Origin: Variovorax sp. PBL-E5
GTDB taxonomy: Bacteria > Pseudomonadota > Gammaproteobacteria > Burkholderiales > Burkholderiaceae_C
Assembly: GCF_901827185.1 (NCBI RefSeq)
Contig: NZ_LR594671.1
Coordinates: 2,914,001-2,978,000 of the forward strand
DNA: 64,000 nt
Direction of reading: 5' to 3'
In this document: one piece after another, positions 52,692-61,751 of the stretch
Layout: the number at the start of each line of letters is the position of its first letter
How positions within the stretch are numbered: position 1 is the stretch's first letter
Program-made: the position numbers and the translations under genes
Notes under the pieces: generated by a model
Seen by the model: only the letters and a program-made list of their open reading frames with translations
Told to the model about the DNA's origin: nothing
Database searches by the model: none

Positions 52692-53482
52692 AACCCGTTT
52701 CCTTCCTGTTGTCGTTGTCGATGGCTGTGGTCGTGGTGCAGCTTGCCCGCGATCGGGACCGGTGCGCTGGCGCGCGAGGCCGCGCGGCGCCAGTCGGTGC
52801 TCAGAAGCCGCATGCCGCGCACCCGCTTGACCGCCACCAGAAAATAGACTGCGCCGAAGATCGGCCACCAGCGCTCGCCCGCGGTGTCGAACCAGCGGCA
52901 GCGTTCCAGCCAGGCGTCGCTGCGCACCGCCGGCCGGTAGATGCCGAAACGCCCCGACTCGACCTCGAAGCTCAGGAGCCGCAGCCAGTCGCGCATGCGC
53001 CGGTAGCCGATGAAGTCGCCGGCATCGGGCAAAAAGAGCTCGCCGAAGCCGAGCTGCCGATAGAGCTGCGCGCGCTGCTGGCGCAGGCCCCACAGGCTGG
53101 CAGGATTGAAGCCGCAGATCACGACCCGACCCTCCGGCACCAGCACGCGCTCGACCTCGCGCAGCGTCGCATGCGGATCGGGACTGAGTTCGAGCGTGTG
53201 CGGCAGCACGACCAGGTCGAGGCTGTTGGCGCCGAAAGGCAGCGCCGCGAAATCGGTGACCAGCGCGCTGCGCGCCGCCAGGGCCGGATCGGAAAGCGCC
53301 AGCCAGCGATACGGCATGCGGTTGGCGCGCAGCCCTTCGACCTCGCCCAGCCCGAGCTGCAGCGCGTGGTAGCCGAACACGTCCGCCACGGCCTGGTCGT
53401 ACTGGGCCTGTTCCCACGCCAGCAGGTAGCGACCCGGGGGGGTCGCTAACCATTCATGCAAACCTATAATTTGACCGCTCAT
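52688..53482 (-). CDS. Class I SAM-dependent methyltransferase
   Basis: This 264-residue protein starts [44 protein letters not shown], the Burkholderiales form. Motif-like strands [54 protein letters not shown] match the SAM-binding fold of COG2226. A degenerate motif I (GLGEVEGLR) stands in for GxGxG, so SAM binding is weaker evidence than fold. The function is unknown; it is always seen beside rnhA in relatives, as I recall. Stop overlaps the rnhA TTG. Divergent from mltD across 171 bases. Confidence 0.82.
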   Translation of the reverse strand: MSGQIIGLHEWLATPPGRYLLAWEQAQYDQAVADVFGYHALQLGLGEVEGLRANRMPYRWLALSDPALAARSALVTDFAALPFGANSLDLVVLPHTLELSPDPHATLREVERVLVPEGRVVICGFNPASLWGLRQQRAQLYRQLGFGELFLPDAGDFIGYRRMRDWLRLLSFEVESGRFGIYRPAVRSDAWLERCRWFDTAGERWWPIFGAVYFLVAVKRVRGMRLLSTDWRRAASRASAPVPIAGKLHHDHSHRQRQQEGNGF

Positions 53483-53653
53483 GACCCTCGTTCCGCCGCC
53501 CACCTTTGCCGACAACGGCCTTCAGCAACTGGGCGCGATTCTAGTCACGCCCCCTCACATCCCCCTTCGCAGCCGCGAAGCCTCCATCCTTCGCGCGGCC
53601 CGCGTCCACGCCAACGTGTTCGCGGCCCCGCGCCAATGGAAAAACGACTTTCG

Positions 53654-55306
53654 ATGAAATTTATCCTTGCTGCCTGCCTCGCAGGCTCGCTGTTCCTGGC
53701 GGGCTGCGCGAGCACCACCGGCACGGGCTCCTCTTCTTCCGGCACCTCGGCCACCGGCGCGCCCGCCTATGCCGGCGGCGCGCTCAAGCCCATCACCACC
53801 AGCGAGACGAAATCGCGCACCATCGTCACGCTGGCGCCGCCTGCCGACATGTGGGACCGCATCCGCCGCGGCTTCAAGATGCCCGATCTCGACAACGACC
53901 TCGTGCACGAGCGCGAGCAGTGGTATGCGAGCCGGCCCGACTACATGCAGCGCATGACGGAGCGCTCGAGCCGCTACATCTTCCACATCGTCGAGGAACT
54001 CGAACGCCGCGACATGCCGACCGAACTCGCGCTGCTGCCCTACATCGAGAGCGCCTTCAACCCGCAGGCCGTGTCCAGCGCGCGCGCGGCCGGCATGTGG
54101 CAGTTCATGCCCGCCACCGGTACCGACTTCGCCCTCAAGCAGAACATCTTCCGCGACGACCGGCGCGACGTGATCGCGTCCACCCGCGCCGCGCTCGACT
54201 ATCTGCAGAGGCTCTATGCCCAGTTCGGCGACTGGCAGCTCGCGCTGGCCGCCTACAACTGGGGTGAAGGCAACGTGGCACGCGCGGTCGCCAAGAACCA
54301 GCGCGCAGGCCTTCCGGCCGGCTACGAAGACATCAGCATGCCGGCCGAGACGCGCCTCTACGTGCCGAAGCTGCAGGCGGTGAAGAACATCGTGGCCAAC
54401 CCCGAGCGCTTCAACACCGAGCTGCCGCTGATCGCCAACCACCCCTACTTCCAGACCGTCACGCTCAAGCGCGACCTCGACGTCTCGCTGGCCGCGAAGC
54501 TGGCCGACGTCAACATCGAGGATTTCCGCGCGCTCAATCCTTCCGCGCACAAGCCGGTGCTGCTCGCGGCCGGCACGCCCGAGATCCTGCTGCCGTGGGA
54601 CAACGCCGCGCTGTTCCAGCGCAACTTCGAGGCCTATTCGCAAGGGCAATACGCCAGTTGGACCGCGTGGACGGTCCCGGCCACCATGACCGTGGCCGAT
54701 GCGGCCCAGCGTTCCGGCATGAGCGAGGCCGATCTGCGCAGCGTCAACAACGTGCCGCCGCGGATGCTGATCAAGGCCGGATCGACGCTGATCGTGCCGC
54801 GCGGCGCGCGCGTGCAGGAAGACGTCGCCGCGGTGATCGCCGACACCGGCCATCTGAACTTCGAGCCCGAGATCGTGACACGGCGCACCGTCATCCGCGC
54901 CGGCCGCAAGGACAGCGTGGCCAGCATCGCGCAGCGCCTGCGCCTGAGCCCGGCCCGCGTGGCCGAATGGAACGACGTCAAGCCCAATCACGTGTTCCAG
55001 CGCGGCTTCGAAGTGGTGGTGTACCTGCCGGTTCGTGCCGCGCGCGCGGCCAGCGTGGGCACCGGCACGCCGCACGGCCACGTGGGCGCCAGCATCCTCC
55101 AGCGCACCAGTGCATCGAAGATGAGAGCTTCGTCGAAGGCAGAGGTGCACGCCAAGGCCTCCGCCGCATCCGGGAAGGGTGCGTCGCGTGTCAAGGCGCA
55201 CGCCTCGGTCTCCGCCAAGGCCACCGTGACCAAGGTGCCCCGATCGAGCAGCAAAGAGGTGGTGCGCGAAAAGCGCGGCGGCACGCCGTCGAAGAAGAAG
55301 CGCTGA
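53654..55306 (+). CDS. mltD: Membrane-bound lytic murein transglycosylase D
   Basis: This 550-residue lipoprotein has lipobox LAGC at Cys18. Start at 53654 (MKFILAACLAG); an upstream ATG at 53636 is possible. The SLT domain shows Glu132 in LPYIESAFNPQAVSSARAAGMWQFMPATG and AAYNWGEGNVARAV. Two LysM-type domains follow (about 335-380, WTVPATMTVADAAQRSGMSEADLRSVNNVPPRMLIKAGSTLIVP; and about 415-460, RRTVIRAGRKDSVASIAQRLRLSPARVAEWNDVK). The last ~75 residues are Lys/Ala/Ser-rich and basic, ending KKKR, a tail longer than in E. coli MltD. It cleaves glycan strands with 1,6-anhydro ends. Confidence 0.94.
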   Translation: MKFILAACLAGSLFLAGCASTTGTGSSSSGTSATGAPAYAGGALKPITTSETKSRTIVTLAPPADMWDRIRRGFKMPDLDNDLVHEREQWYASRPDYMQRMTERSSRYIFHIVEELERRDMPTELALLPYIESAFNPQAVSSARAAGMWQFMPATGTDFALKQNIFRDDRRDVIASTRAALDYLQRLYAQFGDWQLALAAYNWGEGNVARAVAKNQRAGLPAGYEDISMPAETRLYVPKLQAVKNIVANPERFNTELPLIANHPYFQTVTLKRDLDVSLAAKLADVNIEDFRALNPSAHKPVLLAAGTPEILLPWDNAALFQRNFEAYSQGQYASWTAWTVPATMTVADAAQRSGMSEADLRSVNNVPPRMLIKAGSTLIVPRGARVQEDVAAVIADTGHLNFEPEIVTRRTVIRAGRKDSVASIAQRLRLSPARVAEWNDVKPNHVFQRGFEVVVYLPVRAARAASVGTGTPHGHVGASILQRTSASKMRASSKAEVHAKASAASGKGASRVKAHASVSAKATVTKVPRSSSKEVVREKRGGTPSKKKR

Positions 55307-55319
55307 ACCAGCGCCGCGT

Positions 55320-56153
55320 TCAGAGCTTTTCGGTCTCGCCGCTGCGCGGCTGCCATTTCATCAGCCGCTTCTCGATCACGCTCACGAAGCCGTCGAGCGC
55401 GAGCGCGAAGGCCGTCAGCACCACGATGCCGGCGAACACCGTGTTGACATCGAAGGTGCCTTCGGCCTGCAGGATCAGGTAGCCGACGCCGCGCGCCGAG
55501 CCCAGGTACTCGCCCACCACCGCGCCGACGAAGGCCAGGCCCACGGAGGTATGCAGGCTCGAGAACACCCAGCTCGTCGCGCTCGGCAGATACACCGTGC
55601 GCAGCAGCTGACGCTGGTTGGCGCCCAGCATGCGCGCATTCGCCAGCACCACCGGACTCACTTCGCGCACGCCCTGGAAGACGTTGAAGAAGACGATGAA
55701 GAACACCAGCGTGATCGCCAGCGCCACCTTGCTCCAGATGCCCAGGCCGAACCAGAGCGCGAAGATCGGCGCCAGGATCACGCGCGGCATCGAGTTCGCG
55801 GCCTTGATGTAGGGCTCCAGGATCAGGCTCGCAGTCGGCGCCAGCGCCAGCCAGAGGCCGCAGGCGAGGCCCAGCAGCGTGCCGATGCCGAAGGCCAGCA
55901 CGGTCTCGATCAGCGTGGTGCCCAGGTGCAGGTAGATGTCGGCATGGCCCGGCAGCCCTTCCGGAAACAGCGCATTCGGCGCCACGTCGAAGGGCAGGAA
56001 CCAGCTCCAGATCCGTCCCGCGACCTCGATCGGCTCGCCAAGGAAGAAAGCGAACTGCTGGTTGCGCGAAGCCAGATGCCAGGCGACCAGCAGCACGACG
56101 AGCAGCCCGACCTGCCAGTAGCGCGCATTGCTTTCATGAGGAGCCAGGCGCAT
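55320..56153 (-). CDS. ABC transporter permease, SsuC/TauC-like
   Basis: This 277-residue inner-membrane protein has about six hydrophobic segments (LLVVLLVAWHLA, TVLAFGIGTLLGLACGLWLALA, ILAPIFALWFGLGIWSKVALAITLVFFIVFFNVF, VGLAFVGAVVGEYLG). The EAA loop LRTVYLPSATSWVFSSLHTSVGLAFVGAVVGEY is typical of the SsuC/NrtB group. It starts one base before the ATPase stop and ends the operon. The substrate is not set by the permease; family members carry sulfonates, taurine, nitrate or pyrimidine precursors. Confidence 0.9.
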   Translation of the reverse strand: MRLAPHESNARYWQVGLLVVLLVAWHLASRNQQFAFFLGEPIEVAGRIWSWFLPFDVAPNALFPEGLPGHADIYLHLGTTLIETVLAFGIGTLLGLACGLWLALAPTASLILEPYIKAANSMPRVILAPIFALWFGLGIWSKVALAITLVFFIVFFNVFQGVREVSPVVLANARMLGANQRQLLRTVYLPSATSWVFSSLHTSVGLAFVGAVVGEYLGSARGVGYLILQAEGTFDVNTVFAGIVVLTAFALALDGFVSVIEKRLMKWQPRSGETEKL

Positions 56154-56154
56154 G

Positions 56155-56970
56155 TCAGGCCACCTTCTTCAGTTGCTGCGCATAGCCCTTGAGCACCTCG
56201 TCGCGCAGCACGTTCCAGATCTGCGTGTGCAGTTCGACGAAGCGCGGATGGGTGCGCACCTCGGCCACGTCGCGCGGACGGTCGAGGTCGATGGCGAACT
56301 CGCCGATCGGATGCGTCGCCGGTCCGGCCGACAGCACCACCACGCGGTCGCTCATCGCGATCGCCTCGTCGAGGTCATGCGTGATGAACAACACCGCTTT
56401 CTTCTTCGCGGCCCAGAGTTCGAGCACTTCGTTTTCCATCAGCTGCCGGGTCTGGATGTCGAGCGCGCTGAAGGGCTCGTCCATCAGGATGATGTCCGGG
56501 TCCAGCGCCAGCACCTGCGCGAGCGCGGTGCGTTTGCGCATGCCGCCCGAGAGCTGGTGCGGGTAGCGGTCGCCGAAGCCCGTGAGCCCGACGCGCGAGA
56601 GCCACTGCTGCGCATGCGCCCTCGCTTCGGCATCGGGAACGCCGCGGTACTGCAGGCCGACCATCACGTTGTCCAGCGTGCTGCGCCAGGGCATCAGCGC
56701 TTCGCTCTGGAACATATAGCCGGCGCGTGCGTTGACGCCGGCGAGCGGCTGGCCGAAGACCTTGATCGTGCCCGACGAGGGCTCCAGCAGGCCGGCGCCG
56801 ACGTTGAGCAGGGTCGACTTGCCGCAACCCGTGGGTCCGACCACCGAGACGAACTCGCCCTCGCGAATGCGCAGCGTGGTGTCGGCGACGGCGGTGTAGC
56901 GCTGGCTGTGATCGTCCTTCGAGCGAAAGGTGCAGCTGATGTCGAGGAGTTCGAGTGCGTAGTCGGACAT
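56155..56970 (-). CDS. ABC transporter ATP-binding protein, SsuB/TauB-like
   Basis: This 271-residue nucleotide-binding subunit has Walker A GPTGCGKSTLLNV, Q-loop YMFQSEALMPWRSTLDNV, the signature LSGGMRKRTALAQ, Walker B DPDIILMDEPFSALD and the switch His in ITHDLDEA. It drives uptake through the SsuC-like permease. A rho-independent terminator lies in the 48 bases between the binding-protein gene and this start, so it is expected to be expressed less than the binding protein. Confidence 0.93.
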   Translation of the reverse strand: MSDYALELLDISCTFRSKDDHSQRYTAVADTTLRIREGEFVSVVGPTGCGKSTLLNVGAGLLEPSSGTIKVFGQPLAGVNARAGYMFQSEALMPWRSTLDNVMVGLQYRGVPDAEARAHAQQWLSRVGLTGFGDRYPHQLSGGMRKRTALAQVLALDPDIILMDEPFSALDIQTRQLMENEVLELWAAKKKAVLFITHDLDEAIAMSDRVVVLSAGPATHPIGEFAIDLDRPRDVAEVRTHPRFVELHTQIWNVLRDEVLKGYAQQLKKVA

Positions 56971-56981
56971 GGGGTGGCAAG

Positions 56982-57005
56982 AAAAAACCCGGCCGAAGCC
57001 GGGTT
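56982..57005 (-). terminator. Intra-operon terminator between binding protein and ATPase genes
   Basis: On the minus strand AACCCGGC-TTCG-GCCGGGTT forms an 8-bp stem with a stable UUCG loop, followed by TTTTTT. It lies after the binding-protein stop and before the ATPase start, so it should stop part of the transcripts. Confidence 0.8.
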
Positions 57006-57018
57006 GCAGACGTTCCGG

Positions 57019-58053
57019 TCAGGCTTTGAATCTGTCCTTGGCGCGCCGCGCAAAATCGTTGGTATAGATCTTCGAGAGGTCGATCTTGTCGGCCTTCACC
57101 GTGGGGTCGAAGCTCGCGATCGCGTTGAGCGCGGTCTGCGGGCCTTCGGACGGGACCAGCCCGTCGATGGCGATGGCTTCGCGCACCTTGTCGAAGGAGG
57201 CCAGATACAAGGCGCGGTCGCCGAGCAGATAGGTTTCCGGCACGGTCTTGATGATGTCGCCGGGGCCCGCGCTCTGCAGCCACTTGAGGCCGTGCACGAT
57301 GGCATTGGCCAGGGCCTGGCAGGTGTTGGGATTCTTCTGGATGAACTCGGCCGACGCATACAGGCAGGCGGCCGGCATCGGGCCGCCGAACACCTCCTGC
57401 GTGCCCTTGAGCGTGCGGGTGTCGCTGATGATCTTCACGTCGCCCTTCTGCTCGAGCATGGTCATCACCGGATCGGTGTTGCTGATGGCGTCGATCTGGC
57501 CCGAACGCAGCGCCGTCAGCGCGCCAGCAGCGACGCCCACGCCGATGTAGCTCACGTCGTTGGCCTTCAGGCCCGCGCGCGACAGCACGAGGTTGGACAC
57601 CATGTTGGTCGACGAACCCGGTGCCGAGACGCCGATCTTCTTGCCCCTGAGATCGGCAATGCTCTTGTAGCCGGGCATGTTCTTGGTCGAGACGCCGATC
57701 GCGATCTGCGGCGCACGGCCTTGCAGTACGAAGCACTGGAAGAACTGGTTCTTGGCCTGCAGATTGATCGTGTGCTCGAAGGCGCCCGAGCAGACGTCGG
57801 CCGAGCCGCCGACCACCGCCTGCAGCGCGCGCGAGCCGCCCGCGAAGTCGGAGATCTCGACGTCGAGCCCTTCGGCCTTGAAGTAGCCGAGCTGCTCGGA
57901 GATGGTGAGCGGGAGGTAGTAGAACGCGGCCTTGCCACCGACCGAAATGGCGATCTTGGTCTTCTCGAGCTTGGCTTGCGCATGGACCAGCGGCACCGCG
58001 ACGGAAGCGGCACCGAGCGCTGCGGCGGCAGTGAAAGTACGGCGATTGAGCAT
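57019..58053 (-). CDS. ABC transporter substrate-binding protein, NMT1/SsuA-like
   Basis: This 344-residue periplasmic protein starts MLNRRTFTAAAALGAASVAVPLVHAQA. The NRRTF twin-arginine pattern with a hydrophobic core indicates Tat export, cleaved after HAQA near residue 26. The body has the NMT1 pattern: ISVGGKAAFYYLPLTISEQLGYFKAEGLDVEISDFAGGSRALQAVVGGSADVCSGAFEHTI. Tat export suggests a folded protein at secretion. It heads the ABC operon. The substrate is unknown; sulfonate, taurine, nitrate or aromatic acid are all plausible. Start at 58053. Confidence 0.9.
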   Translation of the reverse strand: MLNRRTFTAAAALGAASVAVPLVHAQAKLEKTKIAISVGGKAAFYYLPLTISEQLGYFKAEGLDVEISDFAGGSRALQAVVGGSADVCSGAFEHTINLQAKNQFFQCFVLQGRAPQIAIGVSTKNMPGYKSIADLRGKKIGVSAPGSSTNMVSNLVLSRAGLKANDVSYIGVGVAAGALTALRSGQIDAISNTDPVMTMLEQKGDVKIISDTRTLKGTQEVFGGPMPAACLYASAEFIQKNPNTCQALANAIVHGLKWLQSAGPGDIIKTVPETYLLGDRALYLASFDKVREAIAIDGLVPSEGPQTALNAIASFDPTVKADKIDLSKIYTNDFARRAKDRFKA

Positions 58054-58168
58054 GTAGTTTTTGCCTTGAGGGCTTTGGATTTCCTGAGTTCGAATCGAGC
58101 TTAGGGGCGGCCCACCATGCCTGCATCGGGAACATCCCGTGCGGGTTTCCACGTAAGCATGAAGACCG

Positions 58169-58558
58169 CTAGCGGCCGACGAAAAGGATCGCGATATTGA
58201 CCGCGAATGCGAGCGCCCAGACCGCGCTGCGCGCCGCGCCCGCGCCCTTCACGTAGAGCGCGATGTAGACGATGCGCAGCAGCACGTAGGCCGCGGCCAG
58301 CATGTCCAGCCGTGCCTGCGCAGCGCCGAGCTGGCGGGCGATGATCACCGCGCCGATGAAGAACGCCAGCCCTTCGAAGCTGTTGGCCTGCGCACCGTTG
58401 GCCCGCGCACGCCAGCCGCTCTGGCGCGCACCCCATTCGCGCGGTGCCTGGTTGTCGCGCGGCCCGAAATTGCCCGCCTTCGCGATGTAGGCCGATGCGT
58501 AGGGCAGCAACGCAGCGGCCAGAACGCACCAGTAAGCCAGCGGCAGCGAAAAGCTCAT
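58169..58558 (-). CDS. MAPEG-family membrane protein
   Basis: This 129-residue, four-helix protein starts at the ATG at 58558: SLPLAYWCVLAAALLPYASAYIAK, ANGAQANSFEGLAFFIGAVIIARQLG, LAAAYVLLRIVYIALYVKG, ALAFAVNIAILFVGR. It matches the bacterial MAPEG group related to microsomal glutathione transferases. It begins 20 bases after recR and may be read with it. Glutathione-dependent detoxification is possible but unproven. Confidence 0.86.
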   Translation of the reverse strand: MSFSLPLAYWCVLAAALLPYASAYIAKAGNFGPRDNQAPREWGARQSGWRARANGAQANSFEGLAFFIGAVIIARQLGAAQARLDMLAAAYVLLRIVYIALYVKGAGAARSAVWALAFAVNIAILFVGR

Positions 58559-58578
58559 GCTCGTCTCCAGGAATGCAA

Positions 58579-59172
58579 TCAGCGGCGATCGACCAGCGCA
58601 TGGGCGATGGTGCCGAGGTCGACGTATTCGAGTTCGCTGCCGGCCGGCACGCCACGCGCGAGCCGCGTCACCGTGAGGCCGCGCTGCTTCAACGCCTCGC
58701 CGATGACGTGCGCCGTCGCTTCGCCCTCGGCAGTGAAATTGGTGGCGAGGATCACTTCGCTCACCGTGCCGTCGAGCGCGCGCTCGAACAGCCGTGCCAG
58801 GCCGATGTCCTTCGGCCCGATGCCGTCGAGCGGACTGAGCTTGCCCATCAGCACGAAGTAATAGCCGCGAAACACGCCCGTGCGCTCGAGCGCCGCCTGG
58901 TCGGCCGGCGTCTCGACCACGCACAGCTTGGTGGCATCGCGGCGCGGGTCGAGGCACACACTGCACACCGGTGCCTCGGTGAAGGTGTTGCAGCGCTCGC
59001 AATGCCGCACTTGCGTGGCCGCCTGCTGCAAGGCGCGCGCAAGCAACTGCGCACCCTGGCGGTCATGCTGCAGCAGATGGAAGGCCATGCGCGAAGCCGA
59101 CTTGACGCCGACGCCGGGCAGCCGCCGCAGCGCGTCGACCAGCGCGTCGAGCGAGCTCGAATCGGCCGCCAT
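58579..59172 (-). CDS. recR: Recombination mediator RecR
   Basis: This 197-residue protein loads RecA with RecF and RecO at gaps. The helix-hairpin-helix [21 protein letters not shown], the four-Cys zinc finger [16 protein letters not shown] and the Toprim domain [37 protein letters not shown] are intact. It is the third gene of dnaX-ybaB-recR, 13 bases after ybaB. Confidence 0.96.
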   Translation of the reverse strand: MAADSSSLDALVDALRRLPGVGVKSASRMAFHLLQHDRQGAQLLARALQQAATQVRHCERCNTFTEAPVCSVCLDPRRDATKLCVVETPADQAALERTGVFRGYYFVLMGKLSPLDGIGPKDIGLARLFERALDGTVSEVILATNFTAEGEATAHVIGEALKQRGLTVTRLARGVPAGSELEYVDLGTIAHALVDRR

Positions 59173-59185
59173 CAGAGGGCGGGCA

Positions 59186-59518
59186 TCAGAACGGCAGCTT
59201 CATGCCGGGAGGCAGGCCCGGCATGCCGGCGGTGAGCTTGCCCATCTTCTGCTCGCTGGTCTCCTCGGCCTTGCGCACCGCGGCGTTGAAGGCTGCAGCC
59301 ACGAGGTCTTCCAGCATGTCCTTGTCGTCGGCCAAGAGGCTCGGGTCGATGGTGATGCGCTTGACGTCGTGCTTGCACGTCATCACCACCTTCACCAGGC
59401 CGGCACCGGATTCGCCCTCGACCTCGATGGTGGCCAGCTCTTCCTGCGCCTTCTTGAGGTTGTCCTGCATCGCCTGCGCCTGCTTCATGAGGCCGGCCAG
59501 TTGTCCTTTGTTGAACAT
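59186..59518 (-). CDS. ybaB: YbaB/EbfC nucleoid-associated protein
   Basis: This 110-residue DNA-binding dimer starts [29 protein letters not shown], a helical N-terminus. The DNA-binding domain follows ([30 protein letters not shown]) and ends [17 protein letters not shown]. It sits between dnaX and recR as in most proteobacteria, 39 bases after dnaX. Confidence 0.96.
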   Translation of the reverse strand: MFNKGQLAGLMKQAQAMQDNLKKAQEELATIEVEGESGAGLVKVVMTCKHDVKRITIDPSLLADDKDMLEDLVAAAFNAAVRKAEETSEQKMGKLTAGMPGLPPGMKLPF

Positions 59519-59557
59519 CGTTGATCCTGTGTCGTTGATTGGAAGAAAAGAAAAAGC

Positions 59558-61444
59558 TCAAGCGGGCCGCAGCGTACCCGGGACGATCTTCGCATCCCAG
59601 TCGCGCATCATCGACTGCACCTCGGGATCGCTGCGTATCGCTTCCTCGGCCACGCGCTGGCGCTCCTCGGCCGCCTGCCTGTTGCGGCGCGCCGGGCTGT
59701 CGGCGACGCTGCCGATCTCGATCGCGATCCGGATCTCGTGCCCCAGCGCCGCGAGCGCAGCCTGCAGTTTCTCGCGGCTGGCCGTCTGGTTGAGCGATTC
59801 GCGCTCGACGCGCAACAGCCACTGGTCGACATCGCGCGCCACCAGCTGCGACTGCAGCGCGAGTTCGCGCGCCAGCGCCGTGATGGCCTCGGCCGCGACC
59901 ATGCGCGTGACGATCGCATGCCAGAAGTCGCCCTCCTCGGTGGGGACGATGGGTGCCGAGACGGCGCCCGGCATGCTCTCGCGCGGCGCCTCGCGCGCGC
60001 CGGGCGGCGGCTGCACGCGCACCTGCATCGCCATGACCTTCGCGGCCGCGGGGCCGGCATCCGCAGCCGCGGCCGGTCTCGGGGGTGCCGAGGCAGCGAG
60101 TGCGGGCGCGTGGAGGACAGGCAAGCGCTGGCCGGGCGGCGCAGTCGATGCGGCAGGCGCCGCCGTGCGTGCTGGTGCCGGTTCCGAGGGTGCGGGTGCT
60201 GCCGGTGAAGGCGAAGGCGCATCACTGCGCGAACGCACCGCATCGACGGCCTCGGCGCTCACTGCGCCGGCAGTCGGGGCGGGCACCACGGCGCGCGGCG
60301 CTTCATTCAGAGTTTTTTTTTCCGCGCTGGCCGTGTCGGCCGGCTTGAAGGCCAGCAGCCGCAGCAGCACCATCGTGAGCGCCGCGTACTCGTCGGGCGC
60401 CAGACCCAGTTCGCCGCGGCCATGCAGGCAGAGGCTGTAGAGCAATTGCGTTTCGTCGGCCGGCATCAGGGCGGCGAGACGCGCGGTCTCTGCCGCATCC
60501 GGGTCGGTCGCATTGTCGGTCTCGGCACGCGACGGCACGGCCTGCAACACCGCCATGCCCTGCAGCACGGCGGTCATCTCCTCGAGCATGGAAGCGGCGG
60601 AAAAGCCATCGCGGCGCAAGGCCTCGGAGGTCTCGACCACCGTCTTGCCGTCGCCCTGCGCCAGCGCCTCGATCAGATGGAACACATGGCCGCGGTCGAC
60701 GCTGCCGAGCATCTGGCGCACACCGACTTCGAGCAGCTCGCCGTTGCCGAACGCGATCGCCTGATCGGTGAGCGACAGCGCATCGCGCATCGAGCCGCGC
60801 GCGGCCCGCGCGATCAAGCGCAGCGCATGCGGCTCGGCCGGGACCGCTTCGGTCTGCAACACCTGCGTGAGATGTTCGAGCACGGTTTCGGGCGCCATCG
60901 GCCGCAGGTTGAACTGCAGGCAGCGCGACAGCACGGTGACCGGCACCTTCTGCGGATCGGTCGTGGCGAGCACGAACTTGAGGTACTCGGGCGGCTCCTC
61001 CAGCGTCTTCAGCATCGCGTTGAAGGCATGGCCGGTGAGCATGTGCACTTCGTCGATCATGAAGACCTTGAAGCGGCCCTGCACCGGCTTGTAGACCGCC
61101 TGCTCCAGCAGCGCCTGCACCTCGTCGACGCCGCGGTTCGAGGCGGCATCGAGTTCGGTGTAGTCGACGAAGCGGCCGCTGTCGATGTCCTTGCAGGCCT
61201 GGCACACGCCGCAGGGCGTGGCGGTGATGCCGCCCTGCCCGTCCGGCCCCTGGCAGTTGAGCGACTTGGCCAGGATGCGCGACACCGTGGTCTTGCCGAC
61301 GCCGCGCGTGCCGGTAAAAAGATAGGCGTGATGCAGGCGCTGCGAGGTCAGCGCGTTCTCGAGCGCCTGGACCACATGCTCCTGGCCCACCATCTCGCTG
61401 AAGGTCTTCGGACGGTGTTTGCGAGCGAGCACGAGATAAGCCAT
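59558..61444 (-). CDS. dnaX: DNA polymerase III subunits gamma and tau
   Basis: This 628-residue clamp-loader subunit, full-length tau, has the Walker A FTGTRGVGKTTVSRILAKSLNC (about 43-64). A zinc module follows (PCGVCQACKDIDSG, about 77-90), then EVHMLTGHAFNAMLKTLEEPP with the DEVH box and the SRC motif LSRCLQF. Domain III follows, ending about 370. A Pro/Ala-rich linker of about 150 residues and a C-terminal tau domain that binds DnaB and the polymerase core come next. At residues 375-377 (Glu-Lys-Lys) nine consecutive A bases could shift the frame to give a 380-residue gamma. Divergent from ffs. Confidence 0.96.
   Translation of the reverse strand: MAYLVLARKHRPKTFSEMVGQEHVVQALENALTSQRLHHAYLFTGTRGVGKTTVSRILAKSLNCQGPDGQGGITATPCGVCQACKDIDSGRFVDYTELDAASNRGVDEVQALLEQAVYKPVQGRFKVFMIDEVHMLTGHAFNAMLKTLEEPPEYLKFVLATTDPQKVPVTVLSRCLQFNLRPMAPETVLEHLTQVLQTEAVPAEPHALRLIARAARGSMRDALSLTDQAIAFGNGELLEVGVRQMLGSVDRGHVFHLIEALAQGDGKTVVETSEALRRDGFSAASMLEEMTAVLQGMAVLQAVPSRAETDNATDPDAAETARLAALMPADETQLLYSLCLHGRGELGLAPDEYAALTMVLLRLLAFKPADTASAEKKTLNEAPRAVVPAPTAGAVSAEAVDAVRSRSDAPSPSPAAPAPSEPAPARTAAPAASTAPPGQRLPVLHAPALAASAPPRPAAAADAGPAAAKVMAMQVRVQPPPGAREAPRESMPGAVSAPIVPTEEGDFWHAIVTRMVAAEAITALARELALQSQLVARDVDQWLLRVERESLNQTASREKLQAALAALGHEIRIAIEIGSVADSPARRNRQAAEERQRVAEEAIRSDPEVQSMMRDWDAKIVPGTLRPA
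60313..60321 (-). other. A9 slippery tract in dnaX, candidate gamma frameshift/slippage site
   Basis: Nine A residues on the coding strand span codons 375-378 (GAA AAA AAA ACT). A -1 shift here reads Asn-Ser-Glu then TGA at 60305-60303, giving a 380-residue product that ends just after domain III. A GC-rich hairpin (GCGCCG pairing with CGGCGC) lies downstream. The tract is unique in a GC-rich gene. Confidence 0.6.
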
Positions 61445-61553
61445 CGGCGCATTTTAGGTCGCGCGCCGGGCGAACATTCCTGCGCGCCCGCACGCGGCCG
61501 ACGATTCCTCGCGCGCCGCAAACCCCGCTGGCACCTCGGTGAATCCGCTCGCC

Positions 61554-61559
61554 TACAAT
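61554..61559 (+). promoter_or_regulatory. -10 box of ffs
   Basis: TACAAT lies 4-7 bases before the likely start of the SRP RNA. The -35 region is weak (TGGCAC at a 19-base spacing). The gap to the divergent dnaX start holds this promoter. Confidence 0.55.
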
Positions 61560-61562
61560 GCA

Positions 61563-61664
61563 GGCTGACGGGCCTCCCCGCATGGTGAAGTGGCCAACCG
61601 GGTCAGGTGGGGAACCAAGCAGCCCTAACTGCGTAGTCAGTGCCGGGGGTAAGGCTCGTCAACC
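61563..61664 (+). ncRNA. ffs: 4.5S signal recognition particle RNA
   Basis: This is a bacterial SRP RNA of about 102 bases. The domain IV core GGTCAGGTGGGGAACCAAGCAGCC contains the GGAA tetraloop and the symmetric and asymmetric internal loops that bind Ffh. The 5' segment GGCTGACGGGCCTCCCCGC pairs with the 3' segment GCCGGGGGTAAGGCTCGTCA to close the rod. It is next to dnaX, a common betaproteobacterial position. An integrase-bearing element starts directly after its 3' end. No good terminator follows; a weak AT-rich hairpin (CAAAA-AGCC-TTTTG) is all that is seen. Confidence 0.93.
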
Positions 61665-61708
61665 TCATTCCAAAAAGCCTTTTGTTCTCAAGAACTTAAG
61701 CGCTGACA

Positions 61709-61725
61709 AGGGGTTACGAGCCCCT
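61709..61725. repeat. Short inverted repeat between ffs and the integrase
   Basis: AGGGG and CCCCT flank TTACGAG. It lies between ffs and the integrase, beside a tandem repeat, and may be an arm-type integrase or excisionase site. No function is shown. Confidence 0.35.
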
Positions 61726-61726
61726 G

Positions 61727-61751
61727 ACTGTAGAACCTAACTGTAGAACCT
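61727..61751 (+). repeat. Tandem 12-bp direct repeat before the integrase
   Basis: ACTGTAGAACCT occurs twice (61727-61738 and 61740-61751) with one base between, a 13-base period. It may be a pair of integrase arm sites or the site of an excisionase or regulator. Confidence 0.6.

Noticed and set aside
60313..60321. The A9 run as a sequencing error that breaks dnaX
   Set aside because: With nine A residues the full 628-codon frame is intact on both sides and the protein is complete, so the count is consistent. The biological slippage reading is kept as a finding.
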